A stretch of DNA of 36,679 bases from a virus. This document shows, piece after piece, positions 1 through 7,062 of this stretch. Numbering within the stretch: the stretch's first letter is position 1; each line of letters begins with the position of its first letter. Below the pieces are notes generated by a model. It saw only the letters and a list, made by a program, of their open reading frames with translations. It was not told the origin of the DNA and did not search any database. A program made the translations under genes and the position numbers. The stretch spans positions 1 to 36,679 of IMG/VR virus record IMGVR_UViG_3300027797_000004. One strand, written 5' to 3'.

Positions 1-127
1 TAGCACCCCCGCTTGCAACCCTTGGCGTCCACAAGGCACGATTGGGGTTACCGCCGACACCCGTGCTTGGATTGATTGTAGGCGTCAAAGAGGGATTCCA
101 ACCGCTGGCACTTGGGAAGCCGGCTAA
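1..127. repeat. Terminal direct repeat, left copy (assembly overlap of a circular genome)
   Basis: These 127 bases are identical to 36553-36679. A reading frame entering here from the right end continues without a stop, and its two parts sum to an exact multiple of three, so the repeat marks closure of a circular or circularly permuted molecule. A 127-base overlap equals a k-mer size commonly used by short-read assemblers, so I read it as an assembly artefact, not a biological terminal repeat. Confidence 0.93.
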
Positions 128-556
128 AACCTTCATCTCACCAGAACCTGTTACTAAATTTTGAACGAGAAAATTGGGGTGGTGTTCAATCGGCTCAGAC
201 CCTGTTGCACCAGTCATAACCATTTGGGTATTCGTCTTTGTTCCTCCATTTACACTCGGATCAATACCGCAGAAGTCAGCCGTAACCGTCAAAACATTGT
301 TTTTGTCGGTCGTCATGTTGGCCCTCCAAAGACCCATATTTGCATAAGCAGATTCAACGCCAGAGATAAACGTGGAAAGTTTGTCGCCCTTTTTAAACGT
401 GGTCGGAAACGATCCGCGCATTGAATAATCCCATTTAAATTTGCATTGGGCCTGTAACAGACCAAAGCCATCTGCCTCCACCTGCCAACCCGGTTGGGGT
501 ATAGGAGTAAGGAGATTATTTCCGTAAGGAACTAGTGTAGTAGAGGCGGGTGACAT
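1..556 (-). CDS. Tail-tip/adsorption protein, N-terminal part of a gene split by the contig ends
   Basis: The frame opens at ATG 556, two bases after the tape-measure stop (TAA 561-559), and runs off the left end. It resumes at the right end (continuing from the equivalent of base 127 at 36679) and stops at 36137. The reconstructed protein is about 323 aa (972 nt in the circular genome). It begins MSPASTTLVPYGNNLL and is rich in T, N, G and aromatic residues, with no membrane segment. Lying directly after the tape measure, it sits where distal-tail or baseplate proteins usually map. I do not recognise the family, and the role is inferred from position only. Confidence 0.85.
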   Translation of the reverse strand, partial: MSPASTTLVPYGNNLLTPIPQPGWQVEADGFGLLQAQCKFKWDYSMRGSFPTTFKKGDKLSTFISGVESAYANMGLWRANMTTDKNNVLTVTADFCGIDPSVNGGTKTNTQMVMTGATGSEPIEHHPNFLVQNLVTGSGEMKVLAGFPSASGWNPSLTPTINPSTGVGGNPNRALWTPRVASGGA

Positions 557-558
557 AA

Positions 559-1737
559 TTATCTTGATAGATCGTCCAACGGACGTGGGGCAGGGACTAA
601 GCCTGGGCGAGTGTTTAACGCTGTCTCTTCGGTGGCCGTAGCAATCCGTTCAATGGGCGAGAAGGCCACCGCCCCGAAGACGTCGCCACCGCCCATTTGC
701 TGGAGCTGGGACGCCGCGCCGGCTTCGGATAGTCCAAAGGGAGTTAGGATTTTACCATTACCCTTTTGCTGCTTTTCAATTTCCTTTTTAGCAGCCTCTT
801 TCTTGTCGTCGTCAATTTCTTCAAGGACAAACTTAGCCCTTTCTTCGGCGGTCATGTACTTAGGTGCGTTCTCTAGTTTACGGGAGACCTCGTCTTCAAG
901 GGATTCAAAGGGATTCCATGTACCAAGGGTGAAAAAATTGGCTGCTTGAAACTGGATTTCTTCAATCATTTGTACAACGCTTCCAAGCAGATTGATAAAG
1001 AAATTCTTGATTGTTCGTCCGATATTATCCAAATCCTGACCAAACCTTCCTAGGGATGCAGTTGCATCGGAATTCGCTTCAAGGTAAGTTTGGGATGCGT
1101 CTTCAATGGCTTTTGACCCAGCCTTAATAATTGGTAGCAAGTCCTTGAACGAGTCGCCAAACAATTTAGTTCCGTAGTATAGCAGAGTGGCTTCATCGGT
1201 TCCGGCAGCGTAAGAGTCAGCCAACGACTTCATTGCTTTGGTGGCGTCAAAACTCCCGTCGGCAATCTCATCCATACCGACGCCCATCTTTGCGAGAAGG
1301 TTCGTCACCTCTCCGCCCTTGATCCGAGCTTCACCCATGCGGCGCGTGAACTCAACGACCGACCCAGACATAGTTTGAAGGCTGACGCCAAAAGCCTGTC
1401 CAATAGCCTCAAGTTGCCGAATTTGGTCAATCCCCAGGCCGGTCTTTAAGGATGTAATACGCAGTTGCTGGGCGTAATCGGCTAGTTCCTTAACCTTAGC
1501 CATTACAGACGCAATCATGCCTCCAAACGCATCAAGGAAACCACCAATCAAACCACCGATAGGACCGGCGATAAGACTGCCAATACCCTGCGCGGTTCCG
1601 AGCTGGTTGGCAGCACCTTGGAAAGGGTTTTCAGCACCGCCCTTGCCGCCCATACCACCAATCGACCTACCTGCCTGAGAAAGACCTTTCTCAAGTTCCT
1701 TTTGATCTAGTCCAATGGTTACTGATAAATCGGCCAT
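559..1737 (-). CDS. Tail tape measure protein (short)
   Basis: 392 aa. It starts with MADLSVTIGLDQKELEKGL, a typical tape-measure opening of an amphipathic repeat-like segment, then a Gly-rich linker (about 24-50) and a hydrophobic Gly/Ala/Ile stretch (about 52-78). Helical sequence follows, including GLGIDQIRQLEAIGQAFG, the pattern seen in tape-measure families. The charged C-terminal part (about 280-330) is K/E-rich. Tape measures set tail length and are delivered with the DNA; at the usual rough 1.5 angstrom per residue this one implies a tail of about 60 nm, short for a siphovirus. It follows a chaperone-position gene and precedes tail-tip genes, the canonical order. Confidence 0.8.
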   Translation of the reverse strand: MADLSVTIGLDQKELEKGLSQAGRSIGGMGGKGGAENPFQGAANQLGTAQGIGSLIAGPIGGLIGGFLDAFGGMIASVMAKVKELADYAQQLRITSLKTGLGIDQIRQLEAIGQAFGVSLQTMSGSVVEFTRRMGEARIKGGEVTNLLAKMGVGMDEIADGSFDATKAMKSLADSYAAGTDEATLLYYGTKLFGDSFKDLLPIIKAGSKAIEDASQTYLEANSDATASLGRFGQDLDNIGRTIKNFFINLLGSVVQMIEEIQFQAANFFTLGTWNPFESLEDEVSRKLENAPKYMTAEERAKFVLEEIDDDKKEAAKKEIEKQQKGNGKILTPFGLSEAGAASQLQQMGGGDVFGAVAFSPIERIATATEETALNTRPGLVPAPRPLDDLSR

Positions 1738-1742
1738 GTACG

Positions 1743-2339
1743 TCAGTTATGGTTGTTGGCTTTCTTGTAAGCCTCAATTCGTTCATCAAACTTCTCAAGT
1801 TCTTTTTCCTCTTCTGTGGATATCACGTCGAGCTTGGCACCGTTGTAAATAGCGTTGGCAACAGACATCCAGACTGCTTCGCCCTCCGGCATCGTCCAGG
1901 CTTCCTCTAAGCCGACGCCGTTCCGGCATAGGCTAGAAACGCAGGACAGCGGGAACGGGATGGATTCAAACCTCTTGTTTTCCTTTTTATTATCATCCTT
2001 TTCCCAGAACTTGGGGTAAGAAAGGGACACTTGGATGCACCCAAGGATGGTTCCAATGCAGCGCGAGTAGTACTTTTTGCTCATTGCCATGCGGGCAATG
2101 TACAGTTTTTCGATGATGGAGATAGGACGTGACATCTCCTCCTTGTCATAGGTTGATAGAATCCGCGCAGCCATAACGACCTGCACCGGGTCGAACTTGG
2201 ACTTACTCGGATCGAGGAACGGAGACCCGATGGCTTCCAAGGCCACCCTATGCCGCAAACAGAAAGCACGAAGAGTCCTGCCACACACCTTGTTCTGGTG
2301 GGACAGGACTGTCGTTGCCTTCAGGTAGCGAGCATCCAT
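1743..2339 (-). CDS. Putative tail assembly chaperone
   Basis: 198 aa, mostly helical and Lys/Glu-rich toward the C-terminus. It has no recognised motif. It lies between the presumed tail tube gene (14 nt upstream) and the tape measure (5 nt downstream), the slot of the tail assembly chaperone (lambda gpG/GT position). I did not see a clear slippery sequence leading to an extended second product. The assignment rests on synteny and could be wrong. Confidence 0.5.
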   Translation of the reverse strand: MDARYLKATTVLSHQNKVCGRTLRAFCLRHRVALEAIGSPFLDPSKSKFDPVQVVMAARILSTYDKEEMSRPISIIEKLYIARMAMSKKYYSRCIGTILGCIQVSLSYPKFWEKDDNKKENKRFESIPFPLSCVSSLCRNGVGLEEAWTMPEGEAVWMSVANAIYNGAKLDVISTEEEKELEKFDERIEAYKKANNHN

Positions 2340-2353
2340 CGGATGCCGCCCTG

Positions 2354-2683
2354 TTAGGCGATTTGCGAGTACTTAACGGCCTTGATGGCGCACTTACGGA
2401 AATCCTTGTTCGTACCCTTGTCTTCAAGAGACTTGATAATCCAATTGATACCAAGATAAACAAACCGGGTTCCGATTTCTGGGGTCGTGCCATCCTTGAG
2501 GACGCCTTCGATACTCAGTTCTTGGAACATATCGTCCAGGCGATCCGTGATAACCCTGCCGACCTCATCTGGGACTTCAACGTCGAGCTTGAACGTCTGG
2601 GACAGGGAGTCAGACTGAAGGGTCATGTAGGTGACCGTACCATAAAGACCGTAAAAATGTGCTACGCCGTAATCAATTGCCAT
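2354..2683 (-). CDS. Putative tail tube protein (small)
   Basis: 109 aa, starting MAIDYGVAHFYGLYGTVTY, followed by alternating hydrophobic/polar segments consistent with beta strands and a C-terminal charged stretch. It follows the tail-terminator-like gene and precedes the chaperone-position gene, the usual position of the major tail (tube) protein, although it is short for that role. The start ATG 2683 is preceded by a copy of the GGCTAAA element (2691-2710) and no Shine-Dalgarno. Confidence 0.5.
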   Translation of the reverse strand: MAIDYGVAHFYGLYGTVTYMTLQSDSLSQTFKLDVEVPDEVGRVITDRLDDMFQELSIEGVLKDGTTPEIGTRFVYLGINWIIKSLEDKGTNKDFRKCAIKAVKYSQIA

Positions 2684-2690
2684 AGTCGTA

Positions 2691-2710
2691 TGAGTTTAGC
2701 CAAGTGTCAA
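2691..2710 (-). promoter_or_regulatory. GGCTAAA element, copy upstream of the tail tube-like gene
   Basis: On the minus strand this reads TTGACACTTGGCTAAACTCA and ends 7 nt before ATG 2683. The stop codon TGA of the upstream gene (2709-2707) is embedded in TTGACA. It matches the consensus TTKACA-N3-GGCTAAA-N2-CA shared with 5973-5992, 4453-4472, 8923-8942 and 34688-34707. TTGACA resembles a -35 box, but there is no conserved -10 at 16-18 nt, so its role (late promoter or mRNA leader signal) is inferred. Confidence 0.65.
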
Positions 2711-3150
2711 GGAGCGGTCGGCATGACCCCCCAAACGGTATATTCGATGACGTTACCATACCGGCGTTGGCTCATGCCTTCCTCGTCGTTAGCAATCCAA
2801 AGATCGTAAAGCTGGCCATCGGTAAGCGGATTCCAAAGGGCTTGGAGAGATGGCACATCGCGCATAGCACCGATGACCTCAACGACCCTTGCCCGATGGG
2901 CTTCAAGGGTCTCGTCGTCGGCGGACGAGTAGATGTACAGTTTAAGGGTAGCCGTGTAATTGCCAAGGGTTTCTGAACCAAGGTCAGGGACGGCTTGGCT
3001 GGACTCGGCATGAGCAATGATAATTGGGATGACCCGAATCTCGTCGGTCACGCCCTTATTGACGGTGACGCCTGGGAACAGCGGTGCAAGGTAAGCAGCC
3101 ACCTTGTTCTCAAGGACGGTGCGGAAACTGAAGAAGGTAGGGGGGGGCAT
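2707..3150 (-). CDS. Tail terminator / tail completion protein (gpU-like position)
   Basis: 147 aa. The N-terminal helix (FRTVLENKVAAYLAPLFPGV) and the beta-rich body with VIPIIIAH and YTATLKLYIYSS follow the pattern of small tail terminator proteins, which cap the tail tube and join it to the connector. It overlaps the upstream gene by one base (TAATG at 3150) and ends inside the GGCTAAA element that precedes the tail tube-like gene. The family call comes from pattern and order. Confidence 0.55.
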   Translation of the reverse strand: MPPPTFFSFRTVLENKVAAYLAPLFPGVTVNKGVTDEIRVIPIIIAHAESSQAVPDLGSETLGNYTATLKLYIYSSADDETLEAHRARVVEVIGAMRDVPSLQALWNPLTDGQLYDLWIANDEEGMSQRRYGNVIEYTVWGVMPTAP

Positions 3151-4115
3151 TAGGGTGTATTGGTAAGGGATAGGTCGAAACCGCCTTGGAGCCGGCGGAT
3201 GACATCGACAAGTTTGCCGTGGTTGCGCGGGGCTTGCAAATGCTTGAGCATGGCCACTCTCATCGCAAAGGCACGGTGGTTCATAGCCATCCGCATGAAG
3301 TGGTAGCCTTGGCTGTAGTTGCGGCCTATGGTGGAGCCTAGTTTAACGATTGGATCGGGGCCGGTAAGTCGAGGAGAATAGACCATTGTGCCTGACCCCT
3401 GATTGGCAATCCAGGCGGAAGTGGGCATCTTGCCGAGTTGCTGGCCAGCATAGTACCAGCCAGACTTCAGTTTTCCTACGCGCTGTTGGACTTGCTTAAT
3501 GTATCGTTCAACGGGACTCCAATTATCAACATACACTTTCTCGCTTTTAGAAGTTTCATAAACCCTGTAGGACGGTTTGCCGCGCCGCTGTTCGTGGATG
3601 GACTTGATGGAGCCTTGAGTCGTACCCATGATAAAACGGGTGCGGGGTGAACCCTGCCGAGCTTCAATCCTCTTAAAGTAGTCAAACTCGCCTTGGCCAA
3701 TGATGCCCCGTTCGGCAACCATCTTAAAAATGTATTCGGGCTGGTGGGGAGCTGGCAGTTTGAGTTTGGCATTCATCCATGCATTCAGAATCCCAATGTT
3801 GCCGGCAGCGGCCACCCCTGCGGCGGGGGCTTGAGCGATGGGGGCGAAAATCTTGCGGACATCCCGGCTGACAGCGGCTCGTCCTTTGTTGCGAGCTTTG
3901 CTTCCAAAGCCTCCCTCGCCACCCTTGCTAATTGTCGGAACTGATCCAGAAAACGGAGGGGTAAAGTCGCACATATCCTTGGCGAACAGCCGCGCTTGCT
4001 GCTTTACGACTTCCGTAATGCTTTTACGCATGACCATCATGTACAAAGCAATATGCTTGGCGAACTCAGTATAGTCCACCTTGACGCCCTTTCGGACTGT
4101 GACCACTAAGGCCAT
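3150..4115 (-). CDS. Tail completion / minor tail protein (gp10/gpZ-like position)
   Basis: 321 aa, basic. The N-terminal helical region includes MRKSITEVVKQQARLFAKDM, similar in style to HK97-gp10/lambda-gpZ type proteins, whose opening helices start with a Val/Lys-rich strand. A low-complexity G/A segment lies at about 75-110. It is longer than usual gp10-type proteins (about 130-190 aa), so it may carry an extra C-terminal domain. It overlaps both neighbours by one base (TAATG at 4115 and at 3150), indicating translational coupling. Confidence 0.5.
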   Translation of the reverse strand: MALVVTVRKGVKVDYTEFAKHIALYMMVMRKSITEVVKQQARLFAKDMCDFTPPFSGSVPTISKGGEGGFGSKARNKGRAAVSRDVRKIFAPIAQAPAAGVAAAGNIGILNAWMNAKLKLPAPHQPEYIFKMVAERGIIGQGEFDYFKRIEARQGSPRTRFIMGTTQGSIKSIHEQRRGKPSYRVYETSKSEKVYVDNWSPVERYIKQVQQRVGKLKSGWYYAGQQLGKMPTSAWIANQGSGTMVYSPRLTGPDPIVKLGSTIGRNYSQGYHFMRMAMNHRAFAMRVAMLKHLQAPRNHGKLVDVIRRLQGGFDLSLTNTP

Positions 4116-4453
4116 TACTGAACCTTGGTCTGGACTTTGACGATGACCCAGGCGGAAGGAAGACGGTCGGTAACCGTCATAATACGAAACTCCTGACCCC
4201 CATAGACCACCACATTCCCAAAGGCAATCAGCCCCGGATTAGCGACAGCGTCTGTCCGCAGGAACTTTATGTCGAACGACGTCTGATTCATAAAGCCCCC
4301 GGTTTCCATGTCCTGCATGATGGCCGGCTGTGACATTAGGGCGTTTAAGGCTACTGGCGTCCCCGCTGGGACGTTTTTAACCGTCACAGCCTTAGGTATC
4401 TCGGAAAGGATTTCCGAGGCGTCTAAAGCCCATTCGTCCGTGATTCCCGACAT
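4115..4453 (-). CDS. Head-tail connector / head completion protein
   Basis: 112 aa. It has an acidic helical N-terminus and a beta-rich C-terminal half (LIAFGNVVVYGGQEFRIMTV), resembling small head-closure proteins of the lambda gpFII type by size, order and predicted strand content. It is the first gene after the capsid terminator and is preceded immediately by a GGCTAAA element whose last A is the A of the ATG. No Shine-Dalgarno is visible. Confidence 0.5.
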   Translation of the reverse strand: MSGITDEWALDASEILSEIPKAVTVKNVPAGTPVALNALMSQPAIMQDMETGGFMNQTSFDIKFLRTDAVANPGLIAFGNVVVYGGQEFRIMTVTDRLPSAWVIVKVQTKVQ

Positions 4454-4472
4454 GGGTTTAGCCCATTGTCAA
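4453..4472 (-). promoter_or_regulatory. GGCTAAA element, copy at the head-completion gene start
   Basis: The minus strand reads TTGACAATGGGCTAAACCCA and runs into ATG 4453, so a transcript starting downstream of it would be leaderless or nearly so. In this copy ATGGG/CCCAT can also pair around CTAAA. It lies right after the capsid-gene terminator, which fits a promoter restarting transcription. The function is inferred from recurrence at five sites. Confidence 0.65.
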
Positions 4473-4481
4473 AATAAGAAA

Positions 4482-4550
4482 CCCTCCCCCCGTGGCGCGG
4501 GGAGAGGGCTTCGCATTGTCGCTTTGGGGGATTTTAAACTCCCCCGAAAG
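4482..4550 (-). terminator. Tandem hairpins with U-rich tail after the capsid gene
   Basis: Read on the minus strand, the capsid stop is followed by a first hairpin (4522-4550; GGGGGA/TCCCCC arms around an A/T loop, extended by CTTT/AAAG with one bulge). A second hairpin follows (4482-4508) with 11-bp arms, one mismatch and a 5-base loop, then TTTCTTATTTT. The second is a good intrinsic terminator. It would separate capsid transcription from the tail genes and raise the relative dose of capsid mRNA. Confidence 0.75.
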
Positions 4551-4563
4551 TTACCTCGGTTGA

Positions 4564-5478
4564 TTACGAGGTGAAGGCGATACGCTGGAGGGCGTTCGGA
4601 TTACCGACAGCCGAACCGACGAGCCAGAGGGCAGACATATTGTGCTTGCCGGCTTGCCAGTTGTACCAGTAGCGGAGAGCGAAGGCGAACTTGCTGTCCG
4701 GGTCTTGGACGACGATCTGCTCCCCACCGCCGGTGGTCGGGGTGGCAGGAACACGGGTCACGATGACGAGACCTTCCTTGCAGGAGGCCACGCCGTTGAG
4801 TCCTTCGGTGAAGGGAGAGCCGGAGGTCGGGAAGCCGTTGTATTCGGAAACCGAGAAACCGTGCAGTTCCTTGCTGATGGCGTTCTTCTGGATCACATCG
4901 CTGTTACCGTAGGAGAACGTCTGTGCGACGGACGGGTCTTGGACGAGTTGGCCAAGGGCATCGGGCGAAAGCAGGAGCTTACGGTTGATGTGAGGCAGGT
5001 TCGCCTTGGTCATGTTCTTGGCGGCGTTGGCGACGGCGATGCGGTTGAAACCGCTGGTCGCGCCGGAGTAGGCAGCGGTGGCGAAGTTCGCCGTGGTCAC
5101 CTTGGAAAGGACGTCGTCGAAGAGGGACTTCTGAACGGCGTTGGCAATCGGGGCGAAGAACAAGCGGCGGAGGCGTTCCAGGCTAAGGGTGGACGCTTCG
5201 TAGTCGGTGAAGGCGACATCGACATACTTCAGATCGGCAATCGTCACAGGGACGTCGGTCGAGGTAGCGTCGGCAGGGACGAAACCGTTGGCCGGGTTGA
5301 AGGTCGTGGCGGTGAAGGCGTCAGCATAACGGGTATGAACCGTGGTGCCGCGCTCGGCGACGTAGTTACCGAAATCGGTGACGGCAATTTCCGTCAGGGG
5401 AACGAGTTCAGGGACGAGGGTGCGAAGGGACTCTTCAGCGACGAGCTGGAGGGTCAATCCGCCAATGTTGTTAGACAT
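4564..5478 (-). CDS. Major capsid protein
   Basis: 304 aa. Gene order (protease, coiled-coil scaffold, this gene, terminator, connector), length and sequence style (TLVPELVPLTEIAVTDFGNY N-terminus, a long central helix region with LSLERLRRLFFAPIANAVQK, C-terminal DPDSKFAFALRYWYNWQAGK) support the HK97-fold coat protein of phages with an S49 protease. The coding sequence uses G/C-ending codons more strictly than its neighbours, as expected of a highly expressed gene. The start ATG 5478 is preceded by a degenerate GGCTAAA element and no Shine-Dalgarno. Confidence 0.82.
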   Translation of the reverse strand: MSNNIGGLTLQLVAEESLRTLVPELVPLTEIAVTDFGNYVAERGTTVHTRYADAFTATTFNPANGFVPADATSTDVPVTIADLKYVDVAFTDYEASTLSLERLRRLFFAPIANAVQKSLFDDVLSKVTTANFATAAYSGATSGFNRIAVANAAKNMTKANLPHINRKLLLSPDALGQLVQDPSVAQTFSYGNSDVIQKNAISKELHGFSVSEYNGFPTSGSPFTEGLNGVASCKEGLVIVTRVPATPTTGGGEQIVVQDPDSKFAFALRYWYNWQAGKHNMSALWLVGSAVGNPNALQRIAFTS

Positions 5479-5487
5479 AGTTGGTAT

Positions 5488-5507
5488 TTAGTTTAGGGGA
5501 GAGTGAA
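5488..5507 (-). promoter_or_regulatory. Degenerate GGCTAAA element before the capsid gene
   Basis: The minus strand reads TTCACTCTCCCCTAAACTAA, matching the shared consensus at TT-AC and CTAAA with identical spacing but lacking the GG. It ends 9 nt before ATG 5478. It is weaker than the five clear copies and is listed because it sits at the expected place. Confidence 0.35.
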
Positions 5508-5508
5508 A

Positions 5509-5970
5509 TCAGCGAAGACCAGCGGCGCGAAGGATGGCCGGACGGTTCTTGCTGTAGAAATCGTGAGCAGCCTTGGGGTCGGTCTGCTTGAGAGCCACCC
5601 ACTCCTCGGAGATCTCGGCGTCGCTCTTTAAAGTAGCGGCGACCTCGGAGGGGGTGACTTCAATGGGGGTGACACCGACTGAGGCAGCGATGTTAGCGGC
5701 CTTCTTGCCAGCGGTCTCTTGCGAGGCGGAAATTTCCTTTGCCTGGGCTTCAGCCTTGGCGCGGATATCTTCAGCGGCGGCGAGCTTTTCAGAAAGTTCA
5801 GTAACCTTGGCGGTGAACTCAGCGATTTGCACGTCTTTAGCAGACATTGCAACGGTCATTTCCTCGACCTTGGCGGACAAGGAGGCGACTTCACCGGCCT
5901 TGGCTTCAACCTCTGCGGTCTTACCAGTAAAGGCTTCTTTTAGGGAATTGAGGCGTTCTTCGAGCGTCAT
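5509..5970 (-). CDS. Head scaffolding-like coiled-coil protein
   Basis: 153 aa from ATG 5970. A TTG 15 nt upstream (5985) would add five residues but lies within the regulatory element, so ATG is preferred. Residues about 10-90 are a long Glu/Lys/Ala coiled coil with heptad-like spacing; the C-terminus has the helix EEWVALKQTDPKAAHDFYSK. Placed between protease and capsid, it fits an internal scaffold removed by the S49 protease during maturation. A decoration role is possible but less likely given the coiled coil. Confidence 0.62.
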   Translation of the reverse strand: MTLEERLNSLKEAFTGKTAEVEAKAGEVASLSAKVEEMTVAMSAKDVQIAEFTAKVTELSEKLAAAEDIRAKAEAQAKEISASQETAGKKAANIAASVGVTPIEVTPSEVAATLKSDAEISEEWVALKQTDPKAAHDFYSKNRPAILRAAGLR

Positions 5971-5972
5971 CT

Positions 5973-5992
5973 TGAATTTAGCCAAGTGTCAA
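5973..5992 (-). promoter_or_regulatory. GGCTAAA element, copy before the scaffold gene
   Basis: The minus strand reads TTGACACTTGGCTAAATTCA and ends 2 nt before ATG 5970. It is identical to the copy at 2691-2710 through TTGACACTTGGCTAAA. The protease stop TGA (5991-5989) lies inside TTGACA. Confidence 0.65.
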
Positions 5993-7059
5993 GCCTTGGG
6001 CTTGCAGTCAGTATCCACGGGGGGGCATTCTTGATCGGGCATTTCGTTGTCGTCCTCGTCCTCGTCAGAATCAGTTCCGTCGGATTTCTTTTTCTTTTTC
6101 TTCTTTTTACCGTCAGAAACAGGCTCGACGCCATCATCTTTCTTTTCGCCCTGTTCCGGCGACACGTCAGCAATTTGGGCGTGGTTTGCAGGGCCACCGC
6201 TCGGAACCTGCTTCTCAGCACGTTCGTAAATGGCGTATTCTTCAGGGTCGATGGCCATGAGCAGGTCGTCAAAAGTGTTCATCAGACCAGAGACAAGGCT
6301 CTTTTCAGCCCCCTTCTTGCCAGACCAGCATTGCCCCTGCATATCGGCCTGGTCGGCATAAGTACGAACTGCCTGAATATCAGAAATGAACCAGTTGTGC
6401 ATTTCGTCGACGTCATCTTGGAAAAGTTTACGCTGCTCGGTGGTCATCGACGTACCCGTGTATCCTGCGCCCTTCGCCCATCCTGCCTTGATTAGGTCGA
6501 CGGTGATGCCTTCTTCGGCATAGGCCGCTTTCATGTCGTAGATAGGAATATAGACTCCGACAGAACCAACAACGGACGATGGGCTGACATAAACCTCATC
6601 ACATTGGCTCATCATCCACATACCAGCGGAGCAGGACTGCTTGCACGTCCAGCCGACCGTACGCTTCTTACAAGCACGGATGCGAGCAGCCATCTCTGGG
6701 ACGCCCGTCACGGTGCCACCAGGCGTATCAAAGTCGAAGATAATGGTCTCGACGCCCGTGTCACGCTCGGCGTCTTCCAGCATCTCCTGAATATCTTCGA
6801 CGTCCGTGGCACCCATCATTTTTTCCAGCTCGGTGAGACCAGAGCCAATCACGCCCTTGACGGGGATAATGGCAAGGTCGCCCGACTTGATCATAATCGG
6901 CTTCGGACCAAAGAGCATCTCCATCATGTCTTCAATTTCGTCTCCGGCCTTTAAGTCGGTGGGGGACAAACTGGCAACCTTTTCAAGATAAGCTTTAGCC
7001 TTCGCCGGCTCAATGAGCATCGGCGCGAATGTCTTAAATGCGTTAGAAAGGGAATACAT
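5989..7059 (-). CDS. Prohead protease, peptidase S49 (SppA/lambda gpC-like)
   Basis: 356 aa. The S49 fold is clear: FDFDTPGGTVTGV (about 108-120), the nucleophile region QSCSAGMWMMSQCDEV with likely catalytic Ser144, then SSVVGSVGVYIPIYDMKAAY and IKAGWAKG, where Lys196 is the likely general base of the Ser/Lys dyad. These enzymes clip scaffold and capsid proteins inside the prohead. The C-terminus (about 300-356) is an unusual highly charged tail with a run of eight lysines followed by an acidic D/E stretch, probably disordered and possibly involved in packing with scaffold. The start ATG 7059 is 3 nt after the portal stop. Confidence 0.88.
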   Translation of the reverse strand: MYSLSNAFKTFAPMLIEPAKAKAYLEKVASLSPTDLKAGDEIEDMMEMLFGPKPIMIKSGDLAIIPVKGVIGSGLTELEKMMGATDVEDIQEMLEDAERDTGVETIIFDFDTPGGTVTGVPEMAARIRACKKRTVGWTCKQSCSAGMWMMSQCDEVYVSPSSVVGSVGVYIPIYDMKAAYAEEGITVDLIKAGWAKGAGYTGTSMTTEQRKLFQDDVDEMHNWFISDIQAVRTYADQADMQGQCWSGKKGAEKSLVSGLMNTFDDLLMAIDPEEYAIYERAEKQVPSGGPANHAQIADVSPEQGEKKDDGVEPVSDGKKKKKKKKSDGTDSDEDEDDNEMPDQECPPVDTDCKPKA

Positions 7060-7062
7060 CGT

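Noticed and set aside
1-127. Biological direct terminal repeat (T7- or T5-like)
   Set aside because: Its length equals a common assembler k-mer, and it lies in the middle of a coding gene with no terminase-site features.
2691-2710. Ordinary sigma70 promoter at the GGCTAAA elements
   Set aside because: None of the five copies has a -10-like hexamer 16-18 nt after TTGACA, while GGCTAAA, not part of that model, is the best conserved portion.
4642-5496. Long plus-strand frame (284 aa) opposite the capsid gene
   Set aside because: Gly/Val/Glu-rich reverse-strand shadow of a gene with strong third-position bias; no start signal and no family.
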